The notes: generated by a model not told the origin, from the letters alone. Positions 50,162 through 59,431 are shown, numbered from the stretch's first letter. The stretch is DNA of 64,000 bases from Streptomyces sp. (GCF_019510245.1 NZ_JAEKKT010000150.1:25177-89176); one strand, 5' to 3'. Made by a program: numbers and translations.

Positions 50162-51762
50162 GCGTACCCCTGCTCCGCCAGGAACCGCTGCCGGTGGGCG
50201 GCGAAGTCCTGGTCGATGGTGTCGCGGGCGACGACCGAGTAGAAGTGGGCCTGGTGGCCGTCGGCCTTGGGGCGCAGCACCCGTCCCAGCCGCTGTGCCT
50301 CCTCCTGCCTCGACCCGAAGGTGCCCGACACCTGGATGGCGACCGTCGCCTCCGGCAGGTCGATGGAGAAGTTGGCGACCTTCGAGACGACCAGCACGCT
50401 GATCTCGCCCTCGCGGAAGGCGTCGAAGAGCTTCTCGCGCTGGGCGTTGGAGGTCTCGCCCTTGATGACCGGGGCGTTGAGGTGCTCGCCCAGCTCGTCC
50501 AGCTGGTCGATGTACTGGCCGATGACGAGGATCTGCTGCCCCGCGAAGCGCTTCACGATCGCCTCCGTGACCTTCCGCTTGGTCGCGGTGGTCGCACAGA
50601 AGCGGTACTTCTCCTCGGTCTCGGCGGTGGCGTAGGCCAGCCGCTCCGAGTCCGTCAGGTTCACCCGCACCTCCACGCAGTCGGCGGGTGCGATGTAGCC
50701 CTGCGCCTCGATCTCCTTCCACGGGGCGTCGAACCGCTTGGGCCCGATGAGGGAGAACACGTCCGATTCCCGGCCGTCCTCGCGCACGAGGGTGGCCGTC
50801 AGCCCGAGCCGCCTGCGCGCCTGCAGGTCGGCGGTGAACTTGAAGACAGGAGCCGGCAGCAGATGGACCTCGTCGTAGACGATCAGACCCCAGTCGCGGG
50901 AGTCGAAGAGCTCCAGGTGCGGGTAGACGCCCTTCCGCCTGGTGGTGAGGACCTGGTACGTGGCGATCGTGACGGGCCGGATCTCCTTCCGCGTCCCGCT
51001 GTACTCGCCGATCTCGTCCTCGGTGAGACTCGTCCGCTTCACCAGCTCGTGCTTCCACTGCCGCGCGGAGACGGTGTTGGTCACCAGGATCAGCGTGGTC
51101 GACTTCGCCTGCGCCATGGACCCGGCGCCCACCAGGGTCTTCCCGGCCCCGCAGGGCAGGACGACGACCCCGCTCCCGCCGTGCCAGAAGTTCTCCACGG
51201 CCTGCTTCTGGTACGGCCGCAGCGCCCAGCCGTCCTCGGCGAGCTCGATCGGGTGGGCCTCGCCGTCCACGTACCCGGCGAGGTCCTCGGCGGGCCAGCC
51301 CAACTTCAGCAGGGTCTGCTTGATCTGCCCGCGCTCGGAGGGGTGCACGGCGACGGTGTCGGGGTCGATCCGGGCGCCGACCAGCGGGATGATCCGCTTG
51401 GAGCGCAGGATCTCCTCCAGGACCGGCCGGTCGGTGGTGGTGAGCACCAGCCCGTGCGCCGGGTGCTTGCTGAGCGTCAGCCGCCCGTACCGGTCCATCG
51501 TCTCGGCGATGTCGACCAGCAGCGCGTGCGGCACCGGATAGCGGCTGTACTCGACCAGCGCGTCCACGACCTGCTCGGCGTCGTGCCCGGCCGCCCGCGC
51601 GTTCCACAGGCCCAGCGGGGTCACCCGGTAGGTGTGGATGTGCTCGGGTGCCCGCTCCAGCTCGGCGAAGGGCGCGATCGCCCGACGACAGTCGTCCGCC
51701 CGCTCGTGGTCGACTTCGAGCAGCAGGGTCTTGTCGGACTGGACGATCAGAGGACCATTCAC
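50119..51762 (-). CDS. XPB-family DNA repair helicase
   Basis: 547 residues, superfamily 2. An N-terminal damage-recognition-like region (about 1-150) leads to Q/Walker A LRPYQKQAVENFW and VVLPCGAGKTLVGAG. DEVH box (VYDEVHLLPAP), LTATLVREDGRESDV and C-terminal helicase motifs IGQYIDQLDELGEHL and QRLGRVLRPK follow. Bacterial XPB unwinds and anneals DNA and may replace or support UvrB. GTG 51762 is chosen from GAAAGGG nine bases upstream; the open frame runs further up to 51882. The helicase-associated protein is encoded nearby. Confidence 0.93.
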   Translation of the reverse strand: MNGPLIVQSDKTLLLEVDHERADDCRRAIAPFAELERAPEHIHTYRVTPLGLWNARAAGHDAEQVVDALVEYSRYPVPHALLVDIAETMDRYGRLTLSKHPAHGLVLTTTDRPVLEEILRSKRIIPLVGARIDPDTVAVHPSERGQIKQTLLKLGWPAEDLAGYVDGEAHPIELAEDGWALRPYQKQAVENFWHGGSGVVVLPCGAGKTLVGAGSMAQAKSTTLILVTNTVSARQWKHELVKRTSLTEDEIGEYSGTRKEIRPVTIATYQVLTTRRKGVYPHLELFDSRDWGLIVYDEVHLLPAPVFKFTADLQARRRLGLTATLVREDGRESDVFSLIGPKRFDAPWKEIEAQGYIAPADCVEVRVNLTDSERLAYATAETEEKYRFCATTATKRKVTEAIVKRFAGQQILVIGQYIDQLDELGEHLNAPVIKGETSNAQREKLFDAFREGEISVLVVSKVANFSIDLPEATVAIQVSGTFGSRQEEAQRLGRVLRPKADGHQAHFYSVVARDTIDQDFAAHRQRFLAEQGYAYRIMDADELLAEG

Positions 51763-51995
51763 GCGCGGCACCCTTTCCCTTCGGCCCATGTGGCCATCGC
51801 CATGGCGGCCGTCGTCACGGACCAAAGTTCCAGTGTGCCTCATGCGCGAGCGATCACCTTCGCCGTTCGATGGAACGTGCACCGCCGGTGACCGGCTTCC
51901 GGAGATGCCTGATCGTCCGGTGCAACCTTGGGTCCGTTTCGGGTGTCATGTCCGAGGGGGCCACGGACGGGCGTGGCCCCGGTGGGGAGGCTGGG

Positions 51996-52538
51996 GTGAC
52001 GTCCGTACGCATCTGGGGTACCGGCGCGGGGGCCGTGGTGGTGCTGGTGGCGACCGGGGTGTGGGCGCGTGGGTCCAGCGCGGTGGACGCCGGGCTGTGG
52101 GACCAGGTGCGTCCGGTGATCGAGGCGCGGTTGGTGACGCAGTCCGCCGGGACCGGGGCCGGGGAGAGCGAGCACGCTCTCAGGTCGCGGTGGTTCTGCC
52201 GGGCGGAGGTGCTGGACCTGGAGGAGAGCGGGGGCCGGGTGCGGGCCGGTATCAACACCCTGTGTGAGGAGTACGGCGAGCGCGCGGGCGCCCTGGTGCT
52301 GTGCAGCGGTGCGGAGACACCGGAGGTGGTGCGGCTGGAGAGGGACCCGGCCGACGGTGGCTATCGCGTCGTCTCCGAGGAACAGGCGCCGGAGGACGAC
52401 AGCGCCGAGTGGGAGGAACACCACTTCAGCCACTATGCGGCGTCCCGCCTCGACCGGGGTATGACCTCCACCGGCCTGCGCACCGCGGCCCGCACCCACT
52501 TCGGCCTGCCGGCCGACTCACCGGTGCGGGACTGTTAG
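51996..52538 (+). CDS. exported hypothetical protein with one membrane helix
   Basis: 180 residues from GTG 51996, which follows GGGGAGGCTGGG. ATG 51948 is an in-frame alternative with a weaker site. It begins VTSVRIWGTGAGAVVVLVAT, an uncleaved anchor or signal. The rest is acidic, with two Cys (WFCRAEVL, LVLCSGAE) that could pair outside the membrane and a C-terminal Cys. Unknown family, conserved-looking codon use. Confidence 0.7.
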   Translation: MTSVRIWGTGAGAVVVLVATGVWARGSSAVDAGLWDQVRPVIEARLVTQSAGTGAGESEHALRSRWFCRAEVLDLEESGGRVRAGINTLCEEYGERAGALVLCSGAETPEVVRLERDPADGGYRVVSEEQAPEDDSAEWEEHHFSHYAASRLDRGMTSTGLRTAARTHFGLPADSPVRDC

Positions 52539-52570
52539 CAGGGGCGAACCGTGAAGCGCCCCGAACCGGA

Positions 52571-52610
52571 ACGCCCCTACAGGGGCGCTGGGGGAGGAAC
52601 TGCGCGACCG
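52571..52610. repeat. dispersed palindromic repeat, copy G
   Basis: ACGCCCCTACAGGGGCGCTG then GGGGAGGAACTGCGCGACCG, short form. It is downstream of the exported protein gene, in the 52539-52816 spacer. Confidence 0.8.
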
Positions 52611-52688
52611 GCCACGACGGCGCCGCGGACGGCCTTCTTCGGCCCGGCCGCCCGACGCTCCGGTTGGGGCTGCCGGCCCGAGACCGAA

Positions 52689-52760
52689 GCGCCCCTGTAG
52701 GGGCGCTGGGGGTATCCCCGGCCGAAGGCTGGGGGGAGGAACCGCGCGACCGGCCACGAC
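52689..52760. repeat. dispersed palindromic repeat, copy H (long form)
   Basis: GCGCCCCTGTAGGGGCGC, then GGGGGTATCCCCGGCCGAAG, then GGGAGGAACCGCGCGACCGG. Same orientation as copy G, 80 bases on; CGACCGGCCACGAC is common to both. Confidence 0.8.
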
Positions 52761-52816
52761 GCAGCCGCGGCCGGACGACGGCGCATCGCTGCCTTTCCAG
52801 CGGCCGGCGGGGCGGT

Positions 52817-55387
52817 TCAGTCCTCCGCGAGTTCCGCCACGCCCGTCACCCGGTGCAAGGGATAGGTACGCACCTCGTCGGCCGTGTGGTCGTACGCCGT
52901 GACGAAGCCGCCCTCCACGCGGATGGGAGCGATGACACGCTGGCTGGCGGTGCCCTCGGCGTTCACGTACCCGATCCAGAGGGTGTCGCCGGTGAGGACG
53001 GCGGCCTGCATGGTGGCGAGGGTCTCGGCGGCGGTGGTGCGCGGGAGTTCGCCGCCCCTGACCGCGGCGCCGCCGCCCTTGCGCGGGGTGGTGGCCGCGA
53101 GGTCGCCCGCGCGGATCGCGCGGATCGCCGCCGCGAGGAGGGTGGAGTCCGGTGGCGGCGGGCCGTCCGGGACCGGCTCGGGGGCGGTGCGGGGCGGGGT
53201 GCGGTGCGCGTGGGCGCGGGTGATCAGGACATCGCCCTCGGCGGACTCGGCGGCGGGCGCGTAGCCCATCGCGCGCAGGCCTTCCAGGAGGGCGGCCGGG
53301 TCGGCCTGGGTGGCGAGCACCGTCGGGGCCAGGCGGCGCAGGCGCAGGCCCGAGGCCCGCTTGTCGGCCATGATCTCGTTGAGGACGGTGTCGTCGTCGC
53401 AGCGGACGTACGCCGATGCAGCGCCCACCCGCAGGTGCCCGTGCCTGCGGGCCACGTCGTCGATCAGGTACGCGAGCGGCTGCGGGACCGGTGTGCGGGA
53501 GTGGGTGGCGAGGAAGGCGTGCAGGTCGGCTGCGGTCTGGCCGGCGTCCAGGGCGCGGCGGACGGAGGCGGGGGTGAAGCGGTAGACCGTGGCGCCGCCC
53601 TTCGACTCGACGTCGGCGAGGATGCCCAGCGCGTCGGCGAGCGGGCGGCGCAGCGGGCCCGGGGCGACCGCGGTCAGGTCGGCCTGGAGCAGGACGTGGT
53701 CGAGGGGCTCGGGCAGGAGCGGGGCGAGCAGCCGGCCGGCGGCCGCGGTGGCGACGGCCTGTTCGGGCGGGGAGAGGGGTTCGAGTGCGGGGGAGAGGTG
53801 GTGACGGTGCACCGGGAGCTTGTCGCCCGGGCCGGACGGCTCCGCGGCCTGGCCTGACGTCTTCCCCGCGGCCGGTGCGCCGAAGAGCGCGCGGCCGTGT
53901 GCCGACAGCGCCCCGCGCCCGGTCACGCCCAGCAGCTCGGCCTCGGACAGCGTCCAGCGGGCCAGCCGGGTGCGCAGGTCGTCGCCGTTCCCCCACGCTC
54001 GGCTTGGCTCGCGCGGGGGGACCCCCACCTGGGGGCCGCGCAGCGGGCGTTCCCAGCGCAGCCGGGCCAGCACCGAGTCGGGGGCCGGGGCGGCGCCCTC
54101 CGGGAGCGCGGCGAGGAGGGACAGCACCCGGTGCCGTACCTCGGGCGCTGCGGAGCGGTCGAGGCCGGGGCCGAGCGCGGACAGGGCGCGGTCCTTGGCG
54201 TCCCGGCCCCCGACCAGGCCGGAGACGCGGGTCGCGGTGAGCCAGGCCTCGGCCAGCTGGGCCCAGCGCTCGGCCGGCGGGCGGTCCAGCCACTCGTCGT
54301 AGGCGGGGGTGGCCGCATAGCGTTCGTCGGCCTCGCCGTCGGAGGCGAGCAGCCCGGCCGCGTAGGCCAGCTCGACCCAGAAGGCGGCGACCGGCTCGGG
54401 CACGTCCAGGGCGACGGCCGTCCGCTTGAGGTCCCGGACGCTCAGGCCACCGGCCCGCAGCACCGCGGGACCGCCCTCGTCCCAGTCCTTCAGCAGCTCC
54501 TCGACGGTCGCGAGGGTGGTGTACGCCTGCCCGGCCGCGGTCGCGTCCACAACCTGTGGACGGTGGACGGCGGCAGGCTCGACGGCCGGTGGCACGGGCT
54601 CCGGTTCGCGGTGGGCGCGGCCCTCGCGCAGGTGCAGGGCGACCTCGCGGGGCAGGACCACGGTGCCGGGCGCGGTCGGCAGCAGCAGCCCGCGGTCGAG
54701 GAGCCAGCGCAGGTGGGCGGCCGGTTCGGGGGTGATCTGCCCGTACGGCGGCCCCCAGACCAGCCGGGAGAGGACCTCGCGGGACTCGGCGGGCGCGGCG
54801 GCGAGCAGCTTCGCCATCTTCTTCCGGTGGCCGAACAGCTTGGTGAGCGCGTCCACCGCGGAGACCGAGTCGTGCGTGGAGGGCAGCCCGGCGGCGGCCA
54901 CGATCTCCTGGATCCGGCCCGGCGACATCCCCGAGGTGGCCTCCCGCACGGCCGGGCCGAGACCGGTCGGCGACGGGTGCTGCGGGGACGGGGCGAGCAC
55001 CTCGCGGGCGGTCCGCACCAGCCGCAGCCGGTCATCGTCGCCCCACACCAGTGCCTGGTCGCGGAGCGCGGCGACGGCCCGCGGCAGCTCGCCGGCGACG
55101 GCCGCATCCCCGCCGTCCCCGGCCATCAGGCCCAGCAGTTCCCGGTAGGACGCCGGGTCGCCGGCCACCGCCAGGGCCTCCGCGGTCTGCAGGGCGAAGC
55201 GGTCCAGCCGTTCCAGGGCGCGCAGCACCGAGGCGCGGGTGCCGGCCCGGGTGGCGAGCTGGGTCAGGTCGGTGGGGACGGGGGTGATGAGGTCGGGGCG
55301 GGCACGCAGCAGTACGGCCAGGGAGGCGTCGTCCCTGGCCCGGAGCGCCTCCGCGAGGGAACGCGGCGGGGTGGCCGGGTTGCTCAT
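52817..55387 (-). CDS. helicase-associated (XPB/Ssl2 N-terminal-like) protein
   Basis: 856 residues. The N-terminus is SLAEALRARDDASLAVLLRA then RPDLITPVPTDLTQLATRAG, a helical DNA-binding-like domain typical of the actinobacterial helicase C-terminal-associated family. The end carries DTLWIGYVNAEGTASQRVIAPI and the WYL-like EVRTYPLHRVTGVAEL. No ATPase motif is present, so it is likely a partner of the XPB helicase encoded 1 kb away. Residues about 451-466 (GVPPREPSRAWG) are encoded by a second type of repeat. Confidence 0.85.
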   Translation of the reverse strand: MSNPATPPRSLAEALRARDDASLAVLLRARPDLITPVPTDLTQLATRAGTRASVLRALERLDRFALQTAEALAVAGDPASYRELLGLMAGDGGDAAVAGELPRAVAALRDQALVWGDDDRLRLVRTAREVLAPSPQHPSPTGLGPAVREATSGMSPGRIQEIVAAAGLPSTHDSVSAVDALTKLFGHRKKMAKLLAAAPAESREVLSRLVWGPPYGQITPEPAAHLRWLLDRGLLLPTAPGTVVLPREVALHLREGRAHREPEPVPPAVEPAAVHRPQVVDATAAGQAYTTLATVEELLKDWDEGGPAVLRAGGLSVRDLKRTAVALDVPEPVAAFWVELAYAAGLLASDGEADERYAATPAYDEWLDRPPAERWAQLAEAWLTATRVSGLVGGRDAKDRALSALGPGLDRSAAPEVRHRVLSLLAALPEGAAPAPDSVLARLRWERPLRGPQVGVPPREPSRAWGNGDDLRTRLARWTLSEAELLGVTGRGALSAHGRALFGAPAAGKTSGQAAEPSGPGDKLPVHRHHLSPALEPLSPPEQAVATAAAGRLLAPLLPEPLDHVLLQADLTAVAPGPLRRPLADALGILADVESKGGATVYRFTPASVRRALDAGQTAADLHAFLATHSRTPVPQPLAYLIDDVARRHGHLRVGAASAYVRCDDDTVLNEIMADKRASGLRLRRLAPTVLATQADPAALLEGLRAMGYAPAAESAEGDVLITRAHAHRTPPRTAPEPVPDGPPPPDSTLLAAAIRAIRAGDLAATTPRKGGGAAVRGGELPRTTAAETLATMQAAVLTGDTLWIGYVNAEGTASQRVIAPIRVEGGFVTAYDHTADEVRTYPLHRVTGVAELAED
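53989..54036. repeat. second dispersed repeat type (in-gene copy)
   Basis: CCCCCACGCTCGGCTTGGCT then CGCGCGGGGGGACCCCCACC. Arms GGGGG/CCCCC pair across an inner stem. It is in frame inside the helicase-associated gene, and nearly matches the copy at 58409-58446. Confidence 0.75.
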
Positions 55388-55624
55388 CCGACCCACGGTA
55401 GCGGGTGCGGGCCGGGCACCGGGATCACCTGTCCCGCGGCCGTTTCTGTGTGAGGGGCAGCCACGGGGCGAACGGAACGTTGCGGAGTTGTCCGGCGAAT
55501 GAATTTCAGCGGGAGGATCACGGCACCCCTGGCAACACTCGGCACCCGGTCGTCACCCTGGGCTCCCTGACCACCGCGCGACGGCAACTACGCGGTGGGA
55601 CACGGCGATTCGGGGGATACGGTC
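55388..55624. other. divergent intergenic region
   Basis: About 237 bases between the helicase-associated gene and the PstS-like gene. Promoters of both must lie here. No operator or repeat was recognised. Confidence 0.4.
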
Positions 55625-57250
55625 GTGCGAACGCTCGGCGTCGAACTCAACTTCAACAACGTCGTCGCGATCTTCAGTGTCGTGATCCCGGTGCTGGCGT
55701 TCTTCTGGGAGTTCGTCGTCATCCGCCGCAAGCGGCTCGGCTACCGCCTCCAGATGGACACCCTGGCCACGGACACCGCGCACGCGCCGAGCGCCGACGT
55801 GCTAGCGCGGATGCGGGACGACGGCCACGAACTGGTGGAACCCTCGTTCGTACTGGTGCGGATCGAGAACGCCGGCTGGCGGGAGATCGTCCCCGGCGAC
55901 TACCTGACCCCGCCCGACGACCGGACCGGCATCCGGGTGCTGTTCCGCGACCGCCGGGTCGTCGGCATGGCGGTGACCGAACTCAGCCAGCCCACCCTCC
56001 GGCACTTCTTCGTCACCACCCGCGACGGCAGGACCCAGGAGACCGAGGGCTTCGGGAAGGACTGGGAGGACGGTGTCGGCGTCATCCGGCTGCCCAAGGT
56101 GACGCTGAACCCCGGCGCCCACTACAAGATCCTGGCGGTGCTGGAGCGGCGGGGCGGCAGCGAGCACGCGCCCTTCCCGCCGCCGGAGTTCCAGGCCGCG
56201 GTGACCGGCGGCATGGACCACTCCTTCGCCTGGGTCCGCTGGCTGGCCCGGCTCAAGCTGGCCCACACCGAGAGCCACACCTTCGCCTCCCGGCCGGCCG
56301 TGGGCGGTCTGGCCCTGCTGGCGGCGGCGGTCCTCGTGCAGGCGAGCCTGACCCTGTTCTTCCCCGCCAAGCCCGCCCCGCTGGACTGCGCCGGCGGCAC
56401 CCTGCACCTGTCGGGCTCGACCGCGTTCGCGCCCGCGGTGACGGCCGCGGCCAAGCAGTACACGAAGCTGTGCGCGGCCAAGGGGGCGGACATCCCCATC
56501 GACGACGGCACCTTCCAGAGCAGCACCGACGGCCTCACCACGCTCCAGCAGGCCGGCAAGAGCGCCGGGATCAAGGGCGACGAGGGACTCGGCGACCACA
56601 TCACCTTCACCGACGGCCCGGCCGAGGGCGACCACGCGCAACTGCTGCCCCGGCCGGTCGTCTACTCCCTGTTCACCCTCGTCGTGAACGACGCCGCCGA
56701 CGTCCACAACCTCTCCCTCCGGCAGGTCCGCGACATCTACGCCGGCAAGGTCAGGAACTGGTCCCAGGTCGGCGGCCACGATGTCCCCGTCCACCTCGTC
56801 AACCGGCACCGCGGCTCCGGCACCCGCAACGCCCTCGAACAGCGCGTCCTCGCGGGCAAGTCGGTACCGGAGGCCGACGTCAACGACTGCGCGGCGCTGA
56901 GCCCGGACAAGTACGGCGTCTGTGAAGTCACCACGACCGACACCCTCCTGGCGGCCGTGAGCGCGGACTCCGGCGCCCTCGGCTACAGCGAGGTCAGCAG
57001 CGTGCCGGCCGGCAACCTCGTCAAGCTGGACGTCGGCGGCATGTCGCCCACCCTCGAAGGGGTCGAACAGGGCACCTACCCGTACTGGCAGACCGAGTAC
57101 GCCTACACCTACGGCGAACCGCCCGCCGGCTCCATCGCCGCCGCCTTCCTGCGCTACCTCACCGACCAGGGCGGCAAGGACATCCTGCGCGAGTACGGCA
57201 ACCGCCCCTGCTCCGAGACCCGCTACCCGCTGGTGTGCAGGCCGACATGA
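55625..57250 (+). CDS. membrane-anchored PstS-like substrate-binding protein
   Basis: 541 residues from GTG 55625. A first membrane helix (about 9-31, VVAIFSVVIPVLAFFWEFVV) leads to a roughly 190-residue cytoplasmic domain, then a second helix (about 224-246, GGLALLAAAVLVQASLTLFF). An extracellular PBP-like-2 domain (about 250-541) follows: LHLSGSTAFAPAVTAAAKQY, GSGTRNALEQRV and GALGYSEVSSVP resemble the phosphate-binding loops of PstS. No transporter genes follow, so it may be a sensor or scavenger for an anion. The architecture is unusual for PstS. Confidence 0.8.
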   Translation: MRTLGVELNFNNVVAIFSVVIPVLAFFWEFVVIRRKRLGYRLQMDTLATDTAHAPSADVLARMRDDGHELVEPSFVLVRIENAGWREIVPGDYLTPPDDRTGIRVLFRDRRVVGMAVTELSQPTLRHFFVTTRDGRTQETEGFGKDWEDGVGVIRLPKVTLNPGAHYKILAVLERRGGSEHAPFPPPEFQAAVTGGMDHSFAWVRWLARLKLAHTESHTFASRPAVGGLALLAAAVLVQASLTLFFPAKPAPLDCAGGTLHLSGSTAFAPAVTAAAKQYTKLCAAKGADIPIDDGTFQSSTDGLTTLQQAGKSAGIKGDEGLGDHITFTDGPAEGDHAQLLPRPVVYSLFTLVVNDAADVHNLSLRQVRDIYAGKVRNWSQVGGHDVPVHLVNRHRGSGTRNALEQRVLAGKSVPEADVNDCAALSPDKYGVCEVTTTDTLLAAVSADSGALGYSEVSSVPAGNLVKLDVGGMSPTLEGVEQGTYPYWQTEYAYTYGEPPAGSIAAAFLRYLTDQGGKDILREYGNRPCSETRYPLVCRPT

Positions 57251-57320
57251 GCCGTGGCCTGCGCTACCGTCGTTCCGGCGGAACAATCCAAGGCAACGTA
57301 CCGGCCCCGGAGGGGACTTC

Positions 57321-58247
57321 GTGGGTATCGAGAGTGATCAGGTCGTCTACGAGTATCTGAGCCGCGTCGGGGACATCGCGCACCAGCGCCAGTTGTCGTC
57401 GGCCGAGCGGATGCGGCTGGTCTCCGGGCTGCGCAACGACATCGACCGGCAGCGGGCGAAGGCGACCGTCGACAGTCCGGCCGCGGTACGGCGCATCCTG
57501 GACCGGCTGGGCACGCCCGACGAGGTCGTCGAGGCGGCGGGCGGTACGACGGCGAGCGCCGCACCGCGGCCGCATTCGCCGGCGGGCACGGTCCCCGTCC
57601 AACGGGACGCGCAGCCGCCGGTACCGGCCGCCGAGGACCTGCGGCGCGTCGTACCGCGCCCGCGGCCCGCGGAGCCGGACGGTGTGGCGGCGCCGCCGGA
57701 CTGGTGGCGGGTGGACAGCAGCCCGTTCGGGGACGGCGACGGGGTGCCGGGGTTCGTCGGCGGGGTGGAGATCCCGGAGCTGCTCAGCAGGCCGCGGCTG
57801 CGGAAGGCGGAGCCGCCGGAGGAGCCGGCCGAGCCGGAGGCGGCCCCTGTGGTGGAGGAGGCCGCGCCGTCCGGCCGCCGCCGGATCCGCGTCGTCCCGC
57901 GCCCCGCCACCGGCTGGAGCAACCCCCTCCTCCTGCTCGCCGCCGGCGCGCTCGTGGTGGGCGCGGTCCTCGGCAACTGGTTCGCGCTCGTCCTCGGCTG
58001 GGCCATCGCCTACGGCTCCCGTCGGCTCACCCCGGCGGAGACGAAGCTGGCGGTGATGTGGGTACCGGGGCTGTCCGTCGCGGCCGGTCTGGTGTGGCTG
58101 TGGGGCCGCAGCGCGGGCCGGTGGGGCGCACCGATCGCCCAGGGGCAGATGAGCGGTGCGGTCGCGGAGACATGGCCGTGGGTGGTCCGGGGCGCTGCGC
58201 TGGCCTCGGCCGTTTTTGTGGTCTGGCGGTCACAGAGGACGCGGTAG
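57321..58247 (+). CDS. DUF1700-like membrane protein, 308 aa
   Basis: GTG 57321 follows GGAGGGGACTTC. The N-terminus (1-75) is a helical HAAS/DUF1700-like cytoplasmic domain: YEYLSRVGDIAHQRQLSSAE, RILDRLGTPDEVVEAAGG. A long Pro/Glu-rich linker follows. Four hydrophobic helices fill the last 110 residues (LLLLAAGALVVGAVLGNWFA, LSVAAGLVWLWG, VRGAALASAVFVVW). Function unknown. Confidence 0.75.
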   Translation: MGIESDQVVYEYLSRVGDIAHQRQLSSAERMRLVSGLRNDIDRQRAKATVDSPAAVRRILDRLGTPDEVVEAAGGTTASAAPRPHSPAGTVPVQRDAQPPVPAAEDLRRVVPRPRPAEPDGVAAPPDWWRVDSSPFGDGDGVPGFVGGVEIPELLSRPRLRKAEPPEEPAEPEAAPVVEEAAPSGRRRIRVVPRPATGWSNPLLLLAAGALVVGAVLGNWFALVLGWAIAYGSRRLTPAETKLAVMWVPGLSVAAGLVWLWGRSAGRWGAPIAQGQMSGAVAETWPWVVRGAALASAVFVVWRSQRTR

Positions 58248-58285
58248 GGGGCGGGGCGGCCTGTTGTCGGGCGGCCGCAGGTGCG

Positions 58286-58353
58286 TGGGGCTGGTCGCGC
58301 AGTTCCTCCCCCAGCCTTCGGCCGGGGGTACCCCCAGCGCCCCTTTGGGGCGC
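58286..58353. repeat. dispersed palindromic repeat, copy I (long form)
   Basis: GTGGGGCTGGTCGCGCAGTT, then CCTCCCCCAGCCTTCGGCCG, then GGGGTACCCCCAGCGCCCC and TTTGGGGCGC. It starts the 58248-58574 spacer. Confidence 0.85.
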
Positions 58354-58408
58354 GCTGCTCGGCCGTGTCCCAAAGAGCCGCGGGCAGTCGTGCCGCTGGG
58401 GCGACGGG

Positions 58409-58446
58409 GGTCCCCCTGCGCGAGCGAAGCCGAGCGTGGGGGAGGG
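58409..58446. repeat. second dispersed repeat type (intergenic copy)
   Basis: GGGTCCCCCTGCGCGAGCGA then AGCCGAGCGTGGGGGAGG. Reverse complement of the in-gene copy at 53989-54036 with few changes. Confidence 0.75.
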
Positions 58447-58574
58447 TGGGCGCGGGCGGCGCCCGGCAAGCGCCGGTAAGCGTCCCCACCCGGCCCCACC
58501 CGGCCCCACCCGGCCCCAGCCCCCCACTCACGGCACCCTCCACCCTGCACCCCCCACCCTGCAAAATGGCCCCT

Positions 58575-59204
58575 ATGACTCCTCGCCCCCTCACCGTCGG
58601 CTTCGATCTCGACATGACGCTCATCGACTCCCGTCCCGGAATTCACGCGACCTACCTGGCGCTCGCCGAGCGGACCGGGACGTACATCGATGCCGATCTG
58701 GCGGTGACCCGGCTGGGGCCGCCGCTCGCCGAGGAGCTGGTGCACTGGTTTCCGGCCGAGCGGATCGCGGAGGTGAGTGATCTGTACCGGGCGATGTACC
58801 CGGAGATCGCCATCGCGGCGACGCCCGCCATGCCGGGTGCGCGGGAGGCGATCGCCGCGGTGCGGGACGCCGGCGGGAAGAGCGTGGTGGTCACCGCGAA
58901 GTACGAGCCCAACGCGAAACTGCACCTGGGCCGCCTCGGCATAGTCCCGGACGCCGTCGTCGGCGACCTGTGGGCCGAGCAGAAGGCGGTGGCGCTGCGC
59001 GAGCACGCCGCGGGCGCGTACGTCGGCGACCACGTCGGAGACGTACGCGGGGCACGCAAGGCGGGAGCCCTGTCGGTGGCGGTGGCCACCGGGCCCTGTG
59101 ACGCCGAGGAGCTGCGCGCGGCCGGCGCCGACGTGGTGCTCGCCGACCTCACCGAGCTGCCCGCCTGGCTGGCCGGCTACCGGGAGGACGCCTCCCGCGC
59201 CTGA
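58575..59204 (+). CDS. HAD-superfamily phosphatase
   Basis: 209 residues. GFDLDMTLIDSRPGI (nucleophile DxD), VVVTAKYEPNAKLHLG (motif II/III) and YVGDHVGDVRGARKAG (motif IV) are complete, with a helical cap in between (phosphoglycolate phosphatase-like). The substrate is not assignable. ATG 58575 is the second of two close ATGs; 58566 is possible. Its end overlaps the convergent small membrane gene by 28 bases. Confidence 0.88.
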   Translation: MTPRPLTVGFDLDMTLIDSRPGIHATYLALAERTGTYIDADLAVTRLGPPLAEELVHWFPAERIAEVSDLYRAMYPEIAIAATPAMPGAREAIAAVRDAGGKSVVVTAKYEPNAKLHLGRLGIVPDAVVGDLWAEQKAVALREHAAGAYVGDHVGDVRGARKAGALSVAVATGPCDAEELRAAGADVVLADLTELPAWLAGYREDASRA

Positions 59205-59431
59205 CGGCGTCCGGCCGCGACCGACTGGAGCACTCCGGCGGCCGCGACCAGGAAGCCGACGCCCATGAGCATGCTCAGCAGGTACATGTACGTCGGAAAA
59301 GGCTTCGCACCGAGGAACAGCGGTATCACGGTGACGAGTGTGGCCACCGTACCGATGAAGAAGACCACGGCTCCGGCACGGACCAGTCGGTCACCGGGCC
59401 CGGTGGAATTCGCTTGGGTTTTGTCACGCAC
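59177..59431 (-). CDS. small integral membrane protein, 84 aa
   Basis: Starts GTG 59431 (VRDKTQANSTGPGDRLVRAG). Two hydrophobic helices: GAVVFFIGTVATLVTVIPLF and MYLLSMLMGVGFLVAAAGVL. A short basic tail ends REASSR. Conserved Streptomyces membrane type with no function known. Confidence 0.75.
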   Translation of the reverse strand: MRDKTQANSTGPGDRLVRAGAVVFFIGTVATLVTVIPLFLGAKPFPTYMYLLSMLMGVGFLVAAAGVLQSVAAGRRQAREASSR

